In this document: positions 44,946-55,325 of the stretch, one piece after another
How positions within the stretch are numbered: the first letter of the stretch is position 1
Layout: every line of letters starts with the position of its first letter
NCBI GenBank assembly: GCA_019359445.1
Contig: JAHHHJ010000002.1
Coordinates: 124,001 to 188,000 of the forward strand
Reading direction: 5' to 3'
DNA length: 64,000 nucleotides
Source of the DNA: Kastovskya adunca ATA6-11-RM4
GTDB lineage: Bacteria > Cyanobacteriota > Cyanobacteriia > Cyanobacteriales > Coleofasciculaceae
Position numbers and translations under genes: made by a program
Notes under the pieces: model-generated
Seen by the model: only the letters and a program-made list of their open reading frames with translations
What the model was told of the DNA's origin: nothing
Databases searched by the model: none

Positions 44946-46037
44946 ATGAGCCATCTTTCTTACAGTCCACCTCTGGGACTCAAAAACGGTCTAGCTATGA
45001 CTTTTTATACGGCTTTAGCCGCTGGTCGTAATTGGGAGAAGACTATCCCTGAGCCGGAACCGAGTTACCAAGAGCAAATTTTTGTGGGTGCCAAAGGAGT
45101 GCCTATTTTTGGGATCGTTGCCATCCCCGAAAATCCGCGAGGCACGATTGTGGGGACTTATGGGATTACAGGTAGCCTGGAGAATCAATGGTTTTTGAGA
45201 CTTTTAGGACGCAAAGCCTTTGCTCAAGGTTATGCGATCGCGTTTTTTGATTGGCGTGCTCATGGCAAAACAGCCGAATTATCCCCCACCTTAACCGCTG
45301 ATGGCTTGTACGAAGGGGAAGACTTTGTGCGGATTGCGGCTCAAGCTAAGGCGCTGGGATGTCCCGCCCCTTTTTGGTTTACGGGGTATTCTTTGGGAGG
45401 ACAACTGGCGCTTTGGGCAGTGAAATCAGCGACAGCGATCGCGTCTTGGGGGGCGGATTTAGGGCTGCAAGATTCTGAAATTGGCGGTGGGGCGGTTATT
45501 TGCCCTACGTTGGAGTCTACGCGTTCTCTGAAGTACTTAGTCAAAGATCAATGGGGTAGATACTTAGAAAAAGCGATCGCGCGGCAATTGAAAAAACTGG
45601 CATTGCAAATCCATCAGTATCACCCAGAATCTATCGATCCGGCTGCCATTGAGCGAGCCAACAGTATTTGGACATTCGATCAGGAATTGGTAATTGAACG
45701 ATTAGGTTTCGCCTCGGTGGAAGAATACTATCAGGCAAGCAGCGCTCTTTATCAGTTGCCTCACCTGCAAAAACCGACGCTGATTTTATACGCTGTCGAT
45801 GACCCGATGTTTGACCCCACCCTTGTGCCTGACTTGCAGGCGGCCTGTGCAAAAAATTCCGCAATTGACTTAGTTTTGACGGCTCACGGGGGTCATGTGG
45901 GCTATATCAGTAGCAAAGCCTGTCAGCGTCAAGTCAAAGATACTGACCCTTGGTGGGCATGGAACCGCGTTTTAGAGTGGATCGCTCAACGCCATTGTCA
46001 GATGCAAGCGGAACATCAGCCCCTTTATAGGCATTGA
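44946..46037 (+). CDS. Alpha/beta hydrolase of the YheT type
   Basis: A 363 aa hydrolase. The fold elements are GTIVGTYGITGSLENQWFL, an oxyanion segment FFDWRAHGKT, the nucleophile elbow GYSLGGQ with serine, the acid in VDDPMFDP, and the histidine in TAHGGHVGYI, so the catalytic triad is complete. Proteins of this size and pattern are grouped with YheT/EMB8-like esterases, whose natural substrates are unknown. ATG 44946 gives the normal N-terminal extension of about 75 residues. It is divergent from the P450 gene. Confidence 0.87.
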   Translation: MSHLSYSPPLGLKNGLAMTFYTALAAGRNWEKTIPEPEPSYQEQIFVGAKGVPIFGIVAIPENPRGTIVGTYGITGSLENQWFLRLLGRKAFAQGYAIAFFDWRAHGKTAELSPTLTADGLYEGEDFVRIAAQAKALGCPAPFWFTGYSLGGQLALWAVKSATAIASWGADLGLQDSEIGGGAVICPTLESTRSLKYLVKDQWGRYLEKAIARQLKKLALQIHQYHPESIDPAAIERANSIWTFDQELVIERLGFASVEEYYQASSALYQLPHLQKPTLILYAVDDPMFDPTLVPDLQAACAKNSAIDLVLTAHGGHVGYISSKACQRQVKDTDPWWAWNRVLEWIAQRHCQMQAEHQPLYRH

Positions 46038-46081
46038 TCAGGAGGCGAGCCAATCCCACTCCAGAAGTGGATCGCCTCAGC

Positions 46082-46564
46082 CTATCGCCCAAACAGATTC
46101 TGTCCCCGGACTCTCAGGTGCGTACCAACAGAAACCTGATAAAACTCCAGCACTAGCCAGACAACCAAAGCTAGATGAGAGACAAACGCCAATCCTGTCC
46201 ATACCTGGGGGAACCAGGACAACGGACTGCCAGGAAGTGGCGGGAAGGCATAGGCAGAGAGTCCTACCAAAGTAGTTGGGAGCAGTACAAAGACAGCCGC
46301 AACTAACCAGTAACCACTGTTCCACTCCAACCCCTGCACCTGCGCCTTTGTCCAAGCTTTACCATTCCAGCGCCACATTAGAGGCGGCTGGCGGTCTGCC
46401 ATTTGCAACTGCTGTTTTTCCAGATTGGCGGTGAAGATGTGATGGCAAAGCTGACAACTCATCGCGTCCATCAGTGTCATGGGTTCGATTTGACCCAGAC
46501 GACAGACCGGACAGGGATAAGTACCGTAGTAGCTTAAGTCTCCTACTGAATCGTTTGAATTCAT
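46082..46564 (-). CDS. Zinc-ribbon membrane protein, uncharacterised
   Basis: A 160 aa protein. The N-terminus has two C-x-x-C knuckles (C18-P-V-C21 and C37-Q-L-C40), a zinc ribbon. Two membrane helices follow at about 88-108 and 123-143, then a short basic tail (HLRVRGQNLFGR). Between ribbon and membrane is a WRWNGKAWTKAQVQGLEWN segment. Such zinc-ribbon plus two-helix proteins are common in cyanobacteria and unassigned. ATG 46564 starts just before the first knuckle. It is convergent with the hydrolase gene and divergent from acs. Confidence 0.75.
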   Translation of the reverse strand: MNSNDSVGDLSYYGTYPCPVCRLGQIEPMTLMDAMSCQLCHHIFTANLEKQQLQMADRQPPLMWRWNGKAWTKAQVQGLEWNSGYWLVAAVFVLLPTTLVGLSAYAFPPLPGSPLSWFPQVWTGLAFVSHLALVVWLVLEFYQVSVGTHLRVRGQNLFGR

Positions 46565-46739
46565 TTAAACAGCACCTCTCCTATCAGGTTTCGCTTTTTT
46601 CCCTCAGTCACGGGTGTTGTAACTGAGAGATATCATCTTGACTTTCTTTCATTGTGAATGAACCTCAATGAATCTTTCTTATCGGGGCACTCTCCGCTAC
46701 AAATAGAAAGTACGAGAAAAGAAGCAGTTATTCTAAACA

Positions 46740-48710
46740 ATGTCCCAGCCCACCATAGAATCTATCCTTCAAGAAAAACGCTTATTTCATCCCCCGGCGG
46801 AATTTTCCCAAAACGCCCACATCACCAGTCGCGATCAATACCAGCAACTCTATGACAAAGCCCAGGCAGATCCAGAGGCGTTTTGGGCAGAACTGGCAGC
46901 GCAAGAGCTGCACTGGTTTGATCAGTGGGACAAGGTGCTAGATTGGCAGCCGCCCTTTGCAAAGTGGTTTGTGGGCGGAAAGACTAATATTTCTTACAAC
47001 TGCCTTGACAGACATCTGACAACGTGGAGAAAAAATAAAGCCGCGTTGATTTGGGAAGGAGAACCAGGGGACTCTCGCACCCTCACCTATGCCCAACTAC
47101 ATCGGGAAGTGTGTCAGTTCGCCAATGCGCTGAAACAATTGGGCGTAGAAAAAGGCGACAAGGTGGGGATTTACATGCCGATGATTCCGGAAGCGGCGAT
47201 CGCCATGCTTGCCTGTGCGAGAATCGGTGCCCCCCATACCGTAGTTTTTGGCGGATTTAGTGCCGAAGCCTTGAAAGATCGGCTTGTAGATGCCGAAGCC
47301 AAGGTTGTCGTGACGGCAGATGGGGGTTGGCGCAAAGAGGCGATCGTCCCCCTCAAAGAGCAGGTAGATAAAGCGATCGCCAACAATGCTGCCCCCAGTG
47401 TGCAAAACGTTCTAGTCGTGAAGCGCACAGGTCAAGAGATTGAAATGCAAGCTGGACGTGACCATTGGTGGCACGAGATGCAAGCCGATGTCTCTGCCAA
47501 TTGCCCTGCCGAACCGATGGACAGCGAAGACATGCTGTTTATCCTCTACACCTCCGGCACTACAGGTAAGCCAAAAGGCGTCGTTCACACCACAGGCGGC
47601 TACAACCTCTACACCCACATGACGTTGAAGTGGGCATTTGACCTCAAAGACACCGATGTTTACTGGTGTACAGCGGATGTCGGCTGGATTACCGGACACA
47701 GTTATATCGTGTACGGGCCGCTTTCCAATGGCGCAACAACCGTGATGTATGAGGGTGCGCCCCGTGCTTCTAATCCTGGCTGTTTCTGGGATGTGATCGA
47801 AAAATACGGCGTCACGATCTTCTACACTGCCCCCACAGCGATTCGTGCCTTTATGAAGATGGGTGACGAACACCCCAACGCCCGCGACTTGTCTTCCCTA
47901 CGCCTACTAGGAACGGTGGGCGAACCGATTAACCCCAGAGCTTGGATATGGTATCAGCAAATTATTGGAGGCGATCGCTGCCCAATTATTGATACTTGGT
48001 GGCAAACGGAAACAGGTGGCTTCATGATTACGCCCCTACCTGGAGCCATTCCCACCAAACCCGGTTCTGCCACGTTGCCCTTCCCAGGCATTCAAGCCGA
48101 TATCGTTGATGCAGAGGGCAATCCCGTTGAGGGGAACAATGGCGGTTATCTCGTCGTTCGCCATCCTTGGCCCGGAATGATGCGGACAGTGTACGGCGAC
48201 CCCGATCGCTTCCGCCGCACCTACTGGGAACATATCCCCCCGAAAGATGGGCAGTACATCTACTTTGCTGGAGACGGTGCCCATCGGGATGAGGACGGTT
48301 ACTTCTGGGTGATGGGGCGCGTTGATGACGTGATTAACGTCTCCGGTCACCGCTTAGGGACGATGGAAATCGAGTCTGCGTTGGTATCTCACCCCGCTGT
48401 GGCTGAAGCAGCGGTAGTTGGGAAACCGGACGAACTCAAAGGAGAAGAGGTTGTTGCCTTTGTCACCTTAGAGGGGAATCAACAGGCGACGGAAGAACTC
48501 AACAAGACCCTAAAACAGCATGTTGTGAATGAAATCGGCGCGATCGCTCGTCCAGGTGAAATCCGTTTTACCGACGCCTTGCCCAAAACCCGCTCTGGTA
48601 AAATCATGCGCCGCTTGTTACGAAATCTCGCCTCCGGTCAAGAGGTTGCAGGTGACACCTCTACCCTCGAAGACCGCAGTGTGTTAGAGAAACTGCGCGG
48701 CGGATCGTAA
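46740..48710 (+). CDS. acs: Acetyl-CoA synthetase
   Basis: A 656 aa enzyme that activates acetate with ATP and coenzyme A through acetyl-adenylate. Motifs: an N-terminal ACAS_N domain ([30 protein letters not shown]), the AMP-binding signature [37 protein letters not shown], and the C-terminal regulatory lysine in [10 protein letters not shown], the residue acetylated in homologues. The length and motifs are canonical. It is monocistronic. Upstream is a short gap shared with a divergent gene; downstream are a dispersed repeat and heptamer arrays. Confidence 0.97.
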   Translation: MSQPTIESILQEKRLFHPPAEFSQNAHITSRDQYQQLYDKAQADPEAFWAELAAQELHWFDQWDKVLDWQPPFAKWFVGGKTNISYNCLDRHLTTWRKNKAALIWEGEPGDSRTLTYAQLHREVCQFANALKQLGVEKGDKVGIYMPMIPEAAIAMLACARIGAPHTVVFGGFSAEALKDRLVDAEAKVVVTADGGWRKEAIVPLKEQVDKAIANNAAPSVQNVLVVKRTGQEIEMQAGRDHWWHEMQADVSANCPAEPMDSEDMLFILYTSGTTGKPKGVVHTTGGYNLYTHMTLKWAFDLKDTDVYWCTADVGWITGHSYIVYGPLSNGATTVMYEGAPRASNPGCFWDVIEKYGVTIFYTAPTAIRAFMKMGDEHPNARDLSSLRLLGTVGEPINPRAWIWYQQIIGGDRCPIIDTWWQTETGGFMITPLPGAIPTKPGSATLPFPGIQADIVDAEGNPVEGNNGGYLVVRHPWPGMMRTVYGDPDRFRRTYWEHIPPKDGQYIYFAGDGAHRDEDGYFWVMGRVDDVINVSGHRLGTMEIESALVSHPAVAEAAVVGKPDELKGEEVVAFVTLEGNQQATEELNKTLKQHVVNEIGAIARPGEIRFTDALPKTRSGKIMRRLLRNLASGQEVAGDTSTLEDRSVLEKLRGGS

Positions 48711-48735
48711 ATTAGAAGCAGGGGGCTGGTTTTTT

Positions 48736-48780
48736 AATAAACCACAGAGGCACAGAGGGCACGGAGGGAAGAGAAGGAGA
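48736..48780 (+). repeat. Dispersed purine-rich repeat, copy 3
   Basis: ACCACAGAGGCACAGAGGGC followed by ACGGAGGGAAGAG. It matches the inverted copy at 20405-20455 and the looser copy at 8235-8280. Confidence 0.5.
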
Positions 48781-48824
48781 GGGGTAATGAGGGGATGAGG
48801 AGAGGAGGAAATTGAGAGGCAATA

Positions 48825-48950
48825 ACCCTTCACCCCTAAACTCCAACCTCTTACCCTTCACCCTTCATACTTTCTCACCGACTCACCGACTCTCTTCATC
48901 CTTCACACTTCATCCTTCATCCTTCACACTTCATCCTTCATACTTCACCC
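48825..48950 (+). repeat. Short tandem repeat arrays (CTTCACC, CTTCATC, CACCGACT types)
   Basis: About 15 degenerate heptamers (CTTCATC, CTTCACA, CTTCATA, with ACCGACTC inserted) lie immediately upstream of the trmD start codon, leaving no room for a normal promoter or ribosome-binding site. Confidence 0.8.
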
Positions 48951-48956
48951 TGACTC

Positions 48957-49658
48957 GTGCGAATCGACGTTATCACCCTATTTCCCGACTTCTTTACCTC
49001 CCCCCTCAGTTCTGGGTTGTTAGGTAAGGCTTTGGCAAAGGAAATTGCTGAAGTGCATTTAACCAATCCCCGCGACTTCGCCACTGATAAACATCGACGC
49101 GTCGATGATGAACCCTATGGCGGTGGTGTGGGGATGCTGATGAAGCCAGAGCCAATTTTTTCTGCTGTCGAGTCACTACCTGTTTTGCCCAAGCGGGACA
49201 TTATCCTCATGACTCCTCAAGGACAGCCGATGAATCAAAAACTTTTGGGAGAACTGGCAACCAATTACGATCAGCTTGTCCTAATTTGTGGGCATTACGA
49301 AGGCGTTGACGATCGCGTCCTCAATTTAGTCACCCGCGAAGTTTCTTTGGGAGACTTTGTTTTAACCTGTGGAGAAATCCCAGCCCTAGCATTAATTAAC
49401 GGCGTTGTCCGGCTGCGTCCCGGAACTGTCGGTAAAGTTGAATCCCTCAAAGCCGAAAGTTTTGAAGCGGGGCTGCTGGACTATCCCCAATACACCCGTC
49501 CGGCTGAGTTTCGGGGTTGGGAGGTTCCTGAGGTTCTGCGTTCTGGCAACCATGGCGAAATCGAGCGCTGGCGCAAAGAACAGCAAATTGAACGCACACG
49601 CGATCGCCGTCCTGATTTGTACGCCGCTTGGCTAAAAGATTCTGACAAGGAATCCTAA
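48957..49658 (+). CDS. trmD: tRNA (guanine37-N1)-methyltransferase
   Basis: A 233 aa SPOUT methyltransferase that makes m1G37 next to the anticodon and so prevents frameshifting. It starts with GTG 48957 (MRIDVITLFPDFF). Conserved segments: DEPYGGGVGMLMKPEPIF, the knot elements LICGHYEGVDDRV and SLGDFVLTCGEIPALALING, LLDYPQYTRP and VLRSGNHGEIERWR. The length is normal. The GTG start directly follows a heptamer repeat array and there is no clear ribosome-binding site, which is unusual for an essential gene. Confidence 0.97.
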   Translation: MRIDVITLFPDFFTSPLSSGLLGKALAKEIAEVHLTNPRDFATDKHRRVDDEPYGGGVGMLMKPEPIFSAVESLPVLPKRDIILMTPQGQPMNQKLLGELATNYDQLVLICGHYEGVDDRVLNLVTREVSLGDFVLTCGEIPALALINGVVRLRPGTVGKVESLKAESFEAGLLDYPQYTRPAEFRGWEVPEVLRSGNHGEIERWRKEQQIERTRDRRPDLYAAWLKDSDKES

Positions 49659-49692
49659 GCGGTTAATAACCTGTAACTCCTACCCCAAATTT

Positions 49693-50727
<1,035 letters not shown>

Positions 50728-51822
50728 ATGTTAAGGAAAATTAACTACAAATTTCTCTTCGCCACAGCCTTATCGTTTACTATCTTGAACGGCATTGACT
50801 TGCCACCGTCTTTCAGCAGTTTGGAAAGTTTGACAGGTATTAGTACTAAAACGGCTGCCAAAAGTAGCGGCGGACGCAGTGGTGGTGGTTCCTTTAGTAG
50901 ACCTTCGAGCAGCGGTTCCCGTTCTTCTGGCTCTAGCTCCGGTAGCCGTAGCAGTGGCTCTAGTTCTTCTGGCTCTAGTTCCGGTAGCCGTAGCAGTGGT
51001 TCTTCCAGCGGCTCATCTGGTTCTAGCTACCGCAGCAGTCCTCGTTATGGGGGCGGAGGTAATACCGTTATTATTGCTCCCGGTGGTGGGACTACCTACA
51101 GTGAAGGCTACAGCGACGGCGGCGGGACATTGGTGATGTTCCTGGTGCTAGGCTTTTTTGGTTTGATTGCTTTAATCTTGGTGGCAAGTTGGCTGCTATC
51201 GTCAGGAAGTGGGAGTACGGATGGTGCGATCGCTACTTCTGCTGATGAGCTAGAAAATGATACTGTCACCGTCAGTAAATTGCAGGTAGCTCTACTTGCT
51301 CAAACCAAAGGACTGCAATCTGAGCTATCGCAACTCAGCCTTAACGTCGATACCGATACTCCTGAAGGGTTGTCAGAACTACTACAAGAATCTGCCTTAA
51401 TCCTGCTTCGCAATTCGGAAAGCTGGAGCCACGTTTTAGCAAGTTCCGAAAGCATCCACATTGACAACGCCGAAGCCGCTTTTAATCAGCTCTCCATGAA
51501 AGAGCGCAGCAAATTTAGTGCTGAAACCCTCACCAACGTTCGTGGCTCTATCCGGCGCAAAGCCGCAGTCATTCCAGGCTTAGAAGAAGATCCCGGTGCT
51601 TATATTGTCGTTACCTTACTAGTCGGAGCCGCAAACGATAACCCGCTTTTTGAGGATGTTCGCTCCGCAGACGCCTTAAAAGAAGCATTAGAGAAAGTTG
51701 CTTCCCTTCCGGCTGATTATTTAATGAAATTTGAGCTGATGTGGAGTCCACAGGTAGAGGAAGATAGTCTCACCTATGAGGAATTATTGACGGAGTACAC
51801 CGATATGGTTCAAATGGCATGA
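50728..51822 (+). CDS. DUF1517 membrane protein with Ser/Gly-rich linker
   Basis: A 364 aa protein. Residues 1-35 form a hydrophobic signal or anchor. Residues 45-110 are an extreme Ser/Gly/Arg repeat (SGSRSSG units). A membrane helix lies at about 132-155 (LVMFLVLGFFGLIALILVAS). The DUF1517 domain follows at about 170-360 (ENDTVTVSKLQVALLAQTKG, YIVVTLLVGAANDNP). The family occurs in cyanobacteria and plastids, and its role is unknown. ATG 50728 precedes the hydrophobic stretch. A second copy of the C-terminal domain is encoded by the next, overlapping gene. Confidence 0.85.
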   Translation: MLRKINYKFLFATALSFTILNGIDLPPSFSSLESLTGISTKTAAKSSGGRSGGGSFSRPSSSGSRSSGSSSGSRSSGSSSSGSSSGSRSSGSSSGSSGSSYRSSPRYGGGGNTVIIAPGGGTTYSEGYSDGGGTLVMFLVLGFFGLIALILVASWLLSSGSGSTDGAIATSADELENDTVTVSKLQVALLAQTKGLQSELSQLSLNVDTDTPEGLSELLQESALILLRNSESWSHVLASSESIHIDNAEAAFNQLSMKERSKFSAETLTNVRGSIRRKAAVIPGLEEDPGAYIVVTLLVGAANDNPLFEDVRSADALKEALEKVASLPADYLMKFELMWSPQVEEDSLTYEELLTEYTDMVQMA

Positions 51823-52409
51823 TTCAAAGCAGCGAACTAGAAAACGACATTGTCACCGTCAGCAAATTACAGGTTGCTCTGCGAAGTGAGGCTCGTTCTC
51901 TGCAATCTGAGCTGTCTGAACTCACCCTAGAAGCCGATACAGAAACGACAGAGGGGCTAAAGAATCTCTTAGAAGACGCCGCTTTAGTCCTTTTGAGAAA
52001 TTCGGAACACTGGACTCATGTTTTAGGCAATTCCCAAACCATTAACGAGCGGGAAAAAGCCGAAAACGTTTTTAATCGCTTCTCCATTGAGGAACGAAGC
52101 AAGTTTAGTGCCGAAACCCTCACTAATGTGGATGGCAAAATCCGGCAGAAACCTGTAAAAATTGACCCCAATGAAGGTTCAGGCGCGTACATTGTCGTCA
52201 CCCTGTTAATTGGAACAGCTGACGACAAGCCCTTGTTTTCCCAAATCGCCTCCGCTGAAGCCATGCAGGAAGCCCTGAAGCAGGTTTCCTCGATTGCGAC
52301 TGATTACTTGATGGTGTTTGAGCTGCTGTGGAGTCCGCAGGTGGAAGCTGACACCCTCACCGAAGCTGAGTTAGCAACAGAATATAGCGATTTAGTTGCG
52401 ATCGCCTAA
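51819..52409 (+). CDS. DUF1517 domain duplicate, soluble
   Basis: A 196 aa protein that is a near copy of residues 170-364 of the preceding one. It has ENDIVTVSKLQVALRSEARS, AALVLLRNSEHWTHVLGNSQ, RFSIEERSKFSAETLTNV and GAYIVVTLLIGTADDKPLF in the same order, but no signal peptide, Ser/Gly linker or membrane helix. The start ATG overlaps the previous stop (ATGA), so the two are translationally coupled. It is a tandem domain duplication giving a soluble partner, possibly a dimerisation partner for the membrane-bound form. Confidence 0.85.
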   Translation: MIQSSELENDIVTVSKLQVALRSEARSLQSELSELTLEADTETTEGLKNLLEDAALVLLRNSEHWTHVLGNSQTINEREKAENVFNRFSIEERSKFSAETLTNVDGKIRQKPVKIDPNEGSGAYIVVTLLIGTADDKPLFSQIASAEAMQEALKQVSSIATDYLMVFELLWSPQVEADTLTEAELATEYSDLVAIA

Positions 52410-52411
52410 AC

Positions 52412-52449
52412 TCTTAGCGATCGCCTGATAATAGACAACGAACAAAAAG
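52412..52449 (+). repeat. 38-bp perfect direct repeat, left copy
   Basis: It starts TCTTAGCGATCGCCTGATAA and ends ACGAACAAAAAG. The identical 38 bases recur at 52794-52831. The two copies bracket one gene (52458-52778). The repeat includes a HIP1 site. Confidence 0.95.
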
Positions 52450-52457
52450 CAAAAATT

Positions 52458-52778
52458 ATGAGTATATGGAAAGTCGTTGCTAGTCTAGTCTTGGCACTAA
52501 CAACTAGCTGTGACGTACCAGAACGAGTTGCCTTTTGGTGTAATAAGTTTCCGGATGTTGCATCCGTCGAAAAAACTTTATCTGAGCAGGCTCAAGTTGT
52601 TAATCAAATCAAAAGTGTTCATCCAGGTTTCGTTGATATCAAGGTCGATGAAGCTGAAGATTGCCCAGGAAAAGCAAGAATAGAGATTTTGCATGCAACT
52701 GAACAGGATCGTAAAAAGATCGAGCAGATCATCGGTGATACTTTTTTTGGGGTTCCATATCGGATGCAAAATATTTAG
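52458..52778 (+). CDS. Small putative lipoprotein between direct repeats
   Basis: A 106 aa protein with a short hydrophobic N-terminus ending in LTTSC (Cys18), which looks like a lipoprotein signal although the -3 residue is threonine. The mature part has two more cysteines (FWCNKFP and EDCPG), which could form a disulfide, and a mixed alpha-beta pattern (ASVEKTLSEQAQVVNQIKSV). No family is recognised. It is flanked on both sides by a perfect 38-bp direct repeat, so it looks like an inserted or excisable single-gene cassette in front of ispF. Confidence 0.7.
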   Translation: MSIWKVVASLVLALTTSCDVPERVAFWCNKFPDVASVEKTLSEQAQVVNQIKSVHPGFVDIKVDEAEDCPGKARIEILHATEQDRKKIEQIIGDTFFGVPYRMQNI

Positions 52779-52793
52779 TAAGAACAGTTAAAA

Positions 52794-52831
52794 TCTTAGC
52801 GATCGCCTGATAATAGACAACGAACAAAAAG
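52794..52831 (+). repeat. 38-bp perfect direct repeat, right copy
   Basis: Identical to 52412-52449. It lies just upstream of ispF, where the promoter or leader of that gene is expected, so the left copy is probably the duplicate or the original leader. Confidence 0.95.
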
Positions 52832-52847
52832 TGCGATCGCTACAATC

Positions 52848-53327
52848 ATGAACACCCGCATCGGTAACGGTTACGATATCCACCAGCTTAGCGCTGGACG
52901 CCCTCTGATCCTGGGAGGAGTCAATATTCCCCACGAACTCGGATTGCTCGGACATAGCGATGCGGATGTACTGACTCACGCCATTATGGATGCAATGCTA
53001 GGGGCGTTGAGTCTCGGCGATATTGGTCACTACTTTCCCCCCACTGATGAGAAATGGGCAGGTGCTGATAGTTTAATGCTCCTGAAACAGGTCAACGAGT
53101 TAGTGCAAGAAAAAGGCTGGAAAGTAAGTAATATTGACTCCGTAATTGTGGCAGAACGTCCAAAACTCAAGCCGCATATCGAAACCATGCGCTCCAAAAT
53201 CTCCTCAACCCTAAACCTCAATCCCGATCAAGTTGGTATCAAAGCGACTACCAATGAAAAGTTAGATGCCGTGGGACGAGAAGAGGGAATTTCTGCTTAC
53301 GCCGTCGCTTTGCTAATGGCTGACTAA
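52848..53327 (+). CDS. ispF: 2-C-methyl-D-erythritol 2,4-cyclodiphosphate synthase
   Basis: A 159 aa enzyme of the MEP isoprenoid pathway that cyclises CDP-methylerythritol phosphate with release of CMP. The start [20 protein letters not shown] supplies the zinc-binding Asp and His; [19 protein letters not shown] supplies the third zinc ligand and active-site residues; the end has [20 protein letters not shown]. The length is normal. Its upstream leader is one copy of the 38-bp direct repeat. Confidence 0.97.
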   Translation: MNTRIGNGYDIHQLSAGRPLILGGVNIPHELGLLGHSDADVLTHAIMDAMLGALSLGDIGHYFPPTDEKWAGADSLMLLKQVNELVQEKGWKVSNIDSVIVAERPKLKPHIETMRSKISSTLNLNPDQVGIKATTNEKLDAVGREEGISAYAVALLMAD

Positions 53328-53375
53328 TTACCCAGCATTTTGCATCATGCACATTTACAACCGAGGGAAACTCAG

Positions 53376-53483
53376 GTGTTTCTCAGCGGTAATACCAAAG
53401 ATTTTGGCAAGTTAGAAGTTCAGGAAACTTTACGTAATGCGGGTGTAGATCGGTACTTTATTCCGCACGCAAACTTTGCTTAA
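53376..53483 (+). pseudogene. C-terminal remnant of a PIN-domain (VapC-like) protein
   Basis: The frame reads VFLSGNTKDFGKLEVQETLR, NAGVDRYFIPHANFA, then stop at 53481-53483. This matches the last strand and helix of PIN ribonucleases of the kind used as VapC-like toxins (FLSGNTKDFG is the final acidic motif region). The coding similarity continues a few codons upstream (ETQ) and then ends. No start codon or antitoxin is present. It is a decayed toxin gene between ispF and the transporter gene. Confidence 0.6.
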
Positions 53484-53529
53484 TTGGTTAGAGTCAAGAA
53501 GCTAGGCGTGTTATTGACGATTAGACAAC

Positions 53530-55317
53530 ATGATCAGGCTTTTTACTCGGTTTTCCAGATTCTGGCGTCGTTGGTTAGCATTCTTTCTTGCCTGCATTAG
53601 CGCGATCGCGTTTCATGGCTGTAGTCTTTCACAATTTGAAACTGAAGCGGCACAAGTCCCTCAGGTAGTTATCAGTTCTCTGAGCGACCCCAAAACCTTC
53701 AACTATGCCGTTAACCAAGAGGTAAATGACTTCTTTGGCTACGCCTATGAGGGTTTAGTGACTACCAACGGCATAACAGGTGAGATTGAACCCGCTCTTG
53801 CCGAATCTTGGGAAATTTCTGACAACCAGCAGCAGATTGTTTTTACCCTACGAGAGGGGCTGAAGTGGTCAGATGGAAAGCCGCTGACGGTAGATGATGT
53901 GATCTTTACGTACAACGAGATCTACCTCAACGAAGCGATTCCTACCGATGCTCGCGATATCCTGCGGATTGGCGACAGCGGTGCTTTGCCCACCGTGAAA
54001 AAACTCGATGAGCGGCGAGTTGAATTTGTCACGCCAGAACCGTTTGCTCCCTTCCTCCGCAATACAGCGATACCAATTTTACCCGCCCATGCCCTGCGGG
54101 AATCAGTGCAAACAAAAGACCGAGATGGGAATCCTAAATTTCTTAGCACTTGGGGAGTCAATACTCCACCTGACCAAATCATTACGAATGGCCCTTATCG
54201 CCTCGAAGGATACGCCACCAGTCAGCGTGTAGTGTACGGGCGTAACCCCTATTACTGGGGCAAGAGTCCTCAAGGCGAGGCGCAGCCTTTTATCGAGCGC
54301 ATCATTTCGCAAATTGTAGAATCAACAGACACCTCCATGATTCAATTCCGTTCTGGAGGGTTGGATGCTGTCGGCATCTCGCCAGAATACTTTTCTTTGC
54401 TCAAGCGAGAAGAGGATCGGAGTAACTTTACAATCTATGAGGGTGGCCCGACACTCAGCTCTAGTTTTCTGACTTTTAACCTCAACAAAGGTCAGCGTAA
54501 CGGACGCCCATTAGTCGATCCGGTTAAGTCTCGCTGGTTCAATACGCTGGAATTTAGACAAGCCGTTGCCTATGCCATCGATAGGCAAACGATGATCAAT
54601 AATTTGTTTCGGGGACTAGGTGCGCCGCAATATTCCAATCTCCCCGTACAAAGTCCTTACTATCTTTCTCCAGAAGATGGTCTAACCGTTTACGACCACA
54701 ATCTTCAAAAAGCTAAGGAATTACTGTTAGGAGCAGGCTTCAAATACAATAGCCAAGGACAACTGCTCGACTCCGAAGGCAATCGAGTTCGTTTTGCCTT
54801 AATCACGAATGCCGGAAATAAATTGCGGGAGGCAATGGGAGCGCAGATTAAGGCAGATCTGAGCAAAATTGGCATTCAAGTGGATTTTAATCCCATTGGT
54901 TTCAATACCCTTGTAGACAAACTCAGCAACACCCTCGATTGGGAAAGTCATCTCCTCGGCTTTAGTGGTGGCGGCTTAGAGCCAAATGCTAGTGCGAATG
55001 TTTGGTTAGTTGATGGCGGATTACATGCCTTCAATCAGAAACCACAAGTCGGTCAACCTCCTATTGAAGGTCGAGAAGTGGCGGATTGGGAGCAGAAAAT
55101 TAACGATCTCTATATCCAAGGCGCACAGGAGTTAGATGAGGAAAAGCGCAAAGCGATCTATCAGGAAGCACAACGCCTGATCAAAGAGTACTTACCGTTT
55201 ACTTACCTGGTTAGCCCATTATCGATAACGGCAGTACGCGATCGCGTCGATGGCATCCAATACTCCGCACTGGGAGGAGCCTTCTGGAACATTCAAGAAC
55301 TCAAAATTGAAGAATAA
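53530..55317 (+). CDS. ABC transporter substrate-binding lipoprotein, family 5 (peptide/nickel type)
   Basis: A 595 aa extracytoplasmic binding protein. The signal ends at FHGC with Cys31 as the lipid-modified residue. The SBP_bac_5 pattern is full: LSDPKTFNYAVNQEVNDFFG, YEGLVTTNGITGEIEPALAE, SWEISDNQQQIVFTLREGLK, WSDGKPLTVDDVIFTYNEI, RQAVAYAIDRQTMINNLF. Substrates of the family are oligopeptides, nickel chelates or glutathione. No permease or ATPase gene is adjacent, so the rest of the transporter is elsewhere. ATG 53530 precedes a basic, then hydrophobic N-terminus. A 33-codon lipoprotein-like frame follows immediately. Confidence 0.93.
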   Translation: MIRLFTRFSRFWRRWLAFFLACISAIAFHGCSLSQFETEAAQVPQVVISSLSDPKTFNYAVNQEVNDFFGYAYEGLVTTNGITGEIEPALAESWEISDNQQQIVFTLREGLKWSDGKPLTVDDVIFTYNEIYLNEAIPTDARDILRIGDSGALPTVKKLDERRVEFVTPEPFAPFLRNTAIPILPAHALRESVQTKDRDGNPKFLSTWGVNTPPDQIITNGPYRLEGYATSQRVVYGRNPYYWGKSPQGEAQPFIERIISQIVESTDTSMIQFRSGGLDAVGISPEYFSLLKREEDRSNFTIYEGGPTLSSSFLTFNLNKGQRNGRPLVDPVKSRWFNTLEFRQAVAYAIDRQTMINNLFRGLGAPQYSNLPVQSPYYLSPEDGLTVYDHNLQKAKELLLGAGFKYNSQGQLLDSEGNRVRFALITNAGNKLREAMGAQIKADLSKIGIQVDFNPIGFNTLVDKLSNTLDWESHLLGFSGGGLEPNASANVWLVDGGLHAFNQKPQVGQPPIEGREVADWEQKINDLYIQGAQELDEEKRKAIYQEAQRLIKEYLPFTYLVSPLSITAVRDRVDGIQYSALGGAFWNIQELKIEE

Positions 55318-55325
55318 CAACTGAG

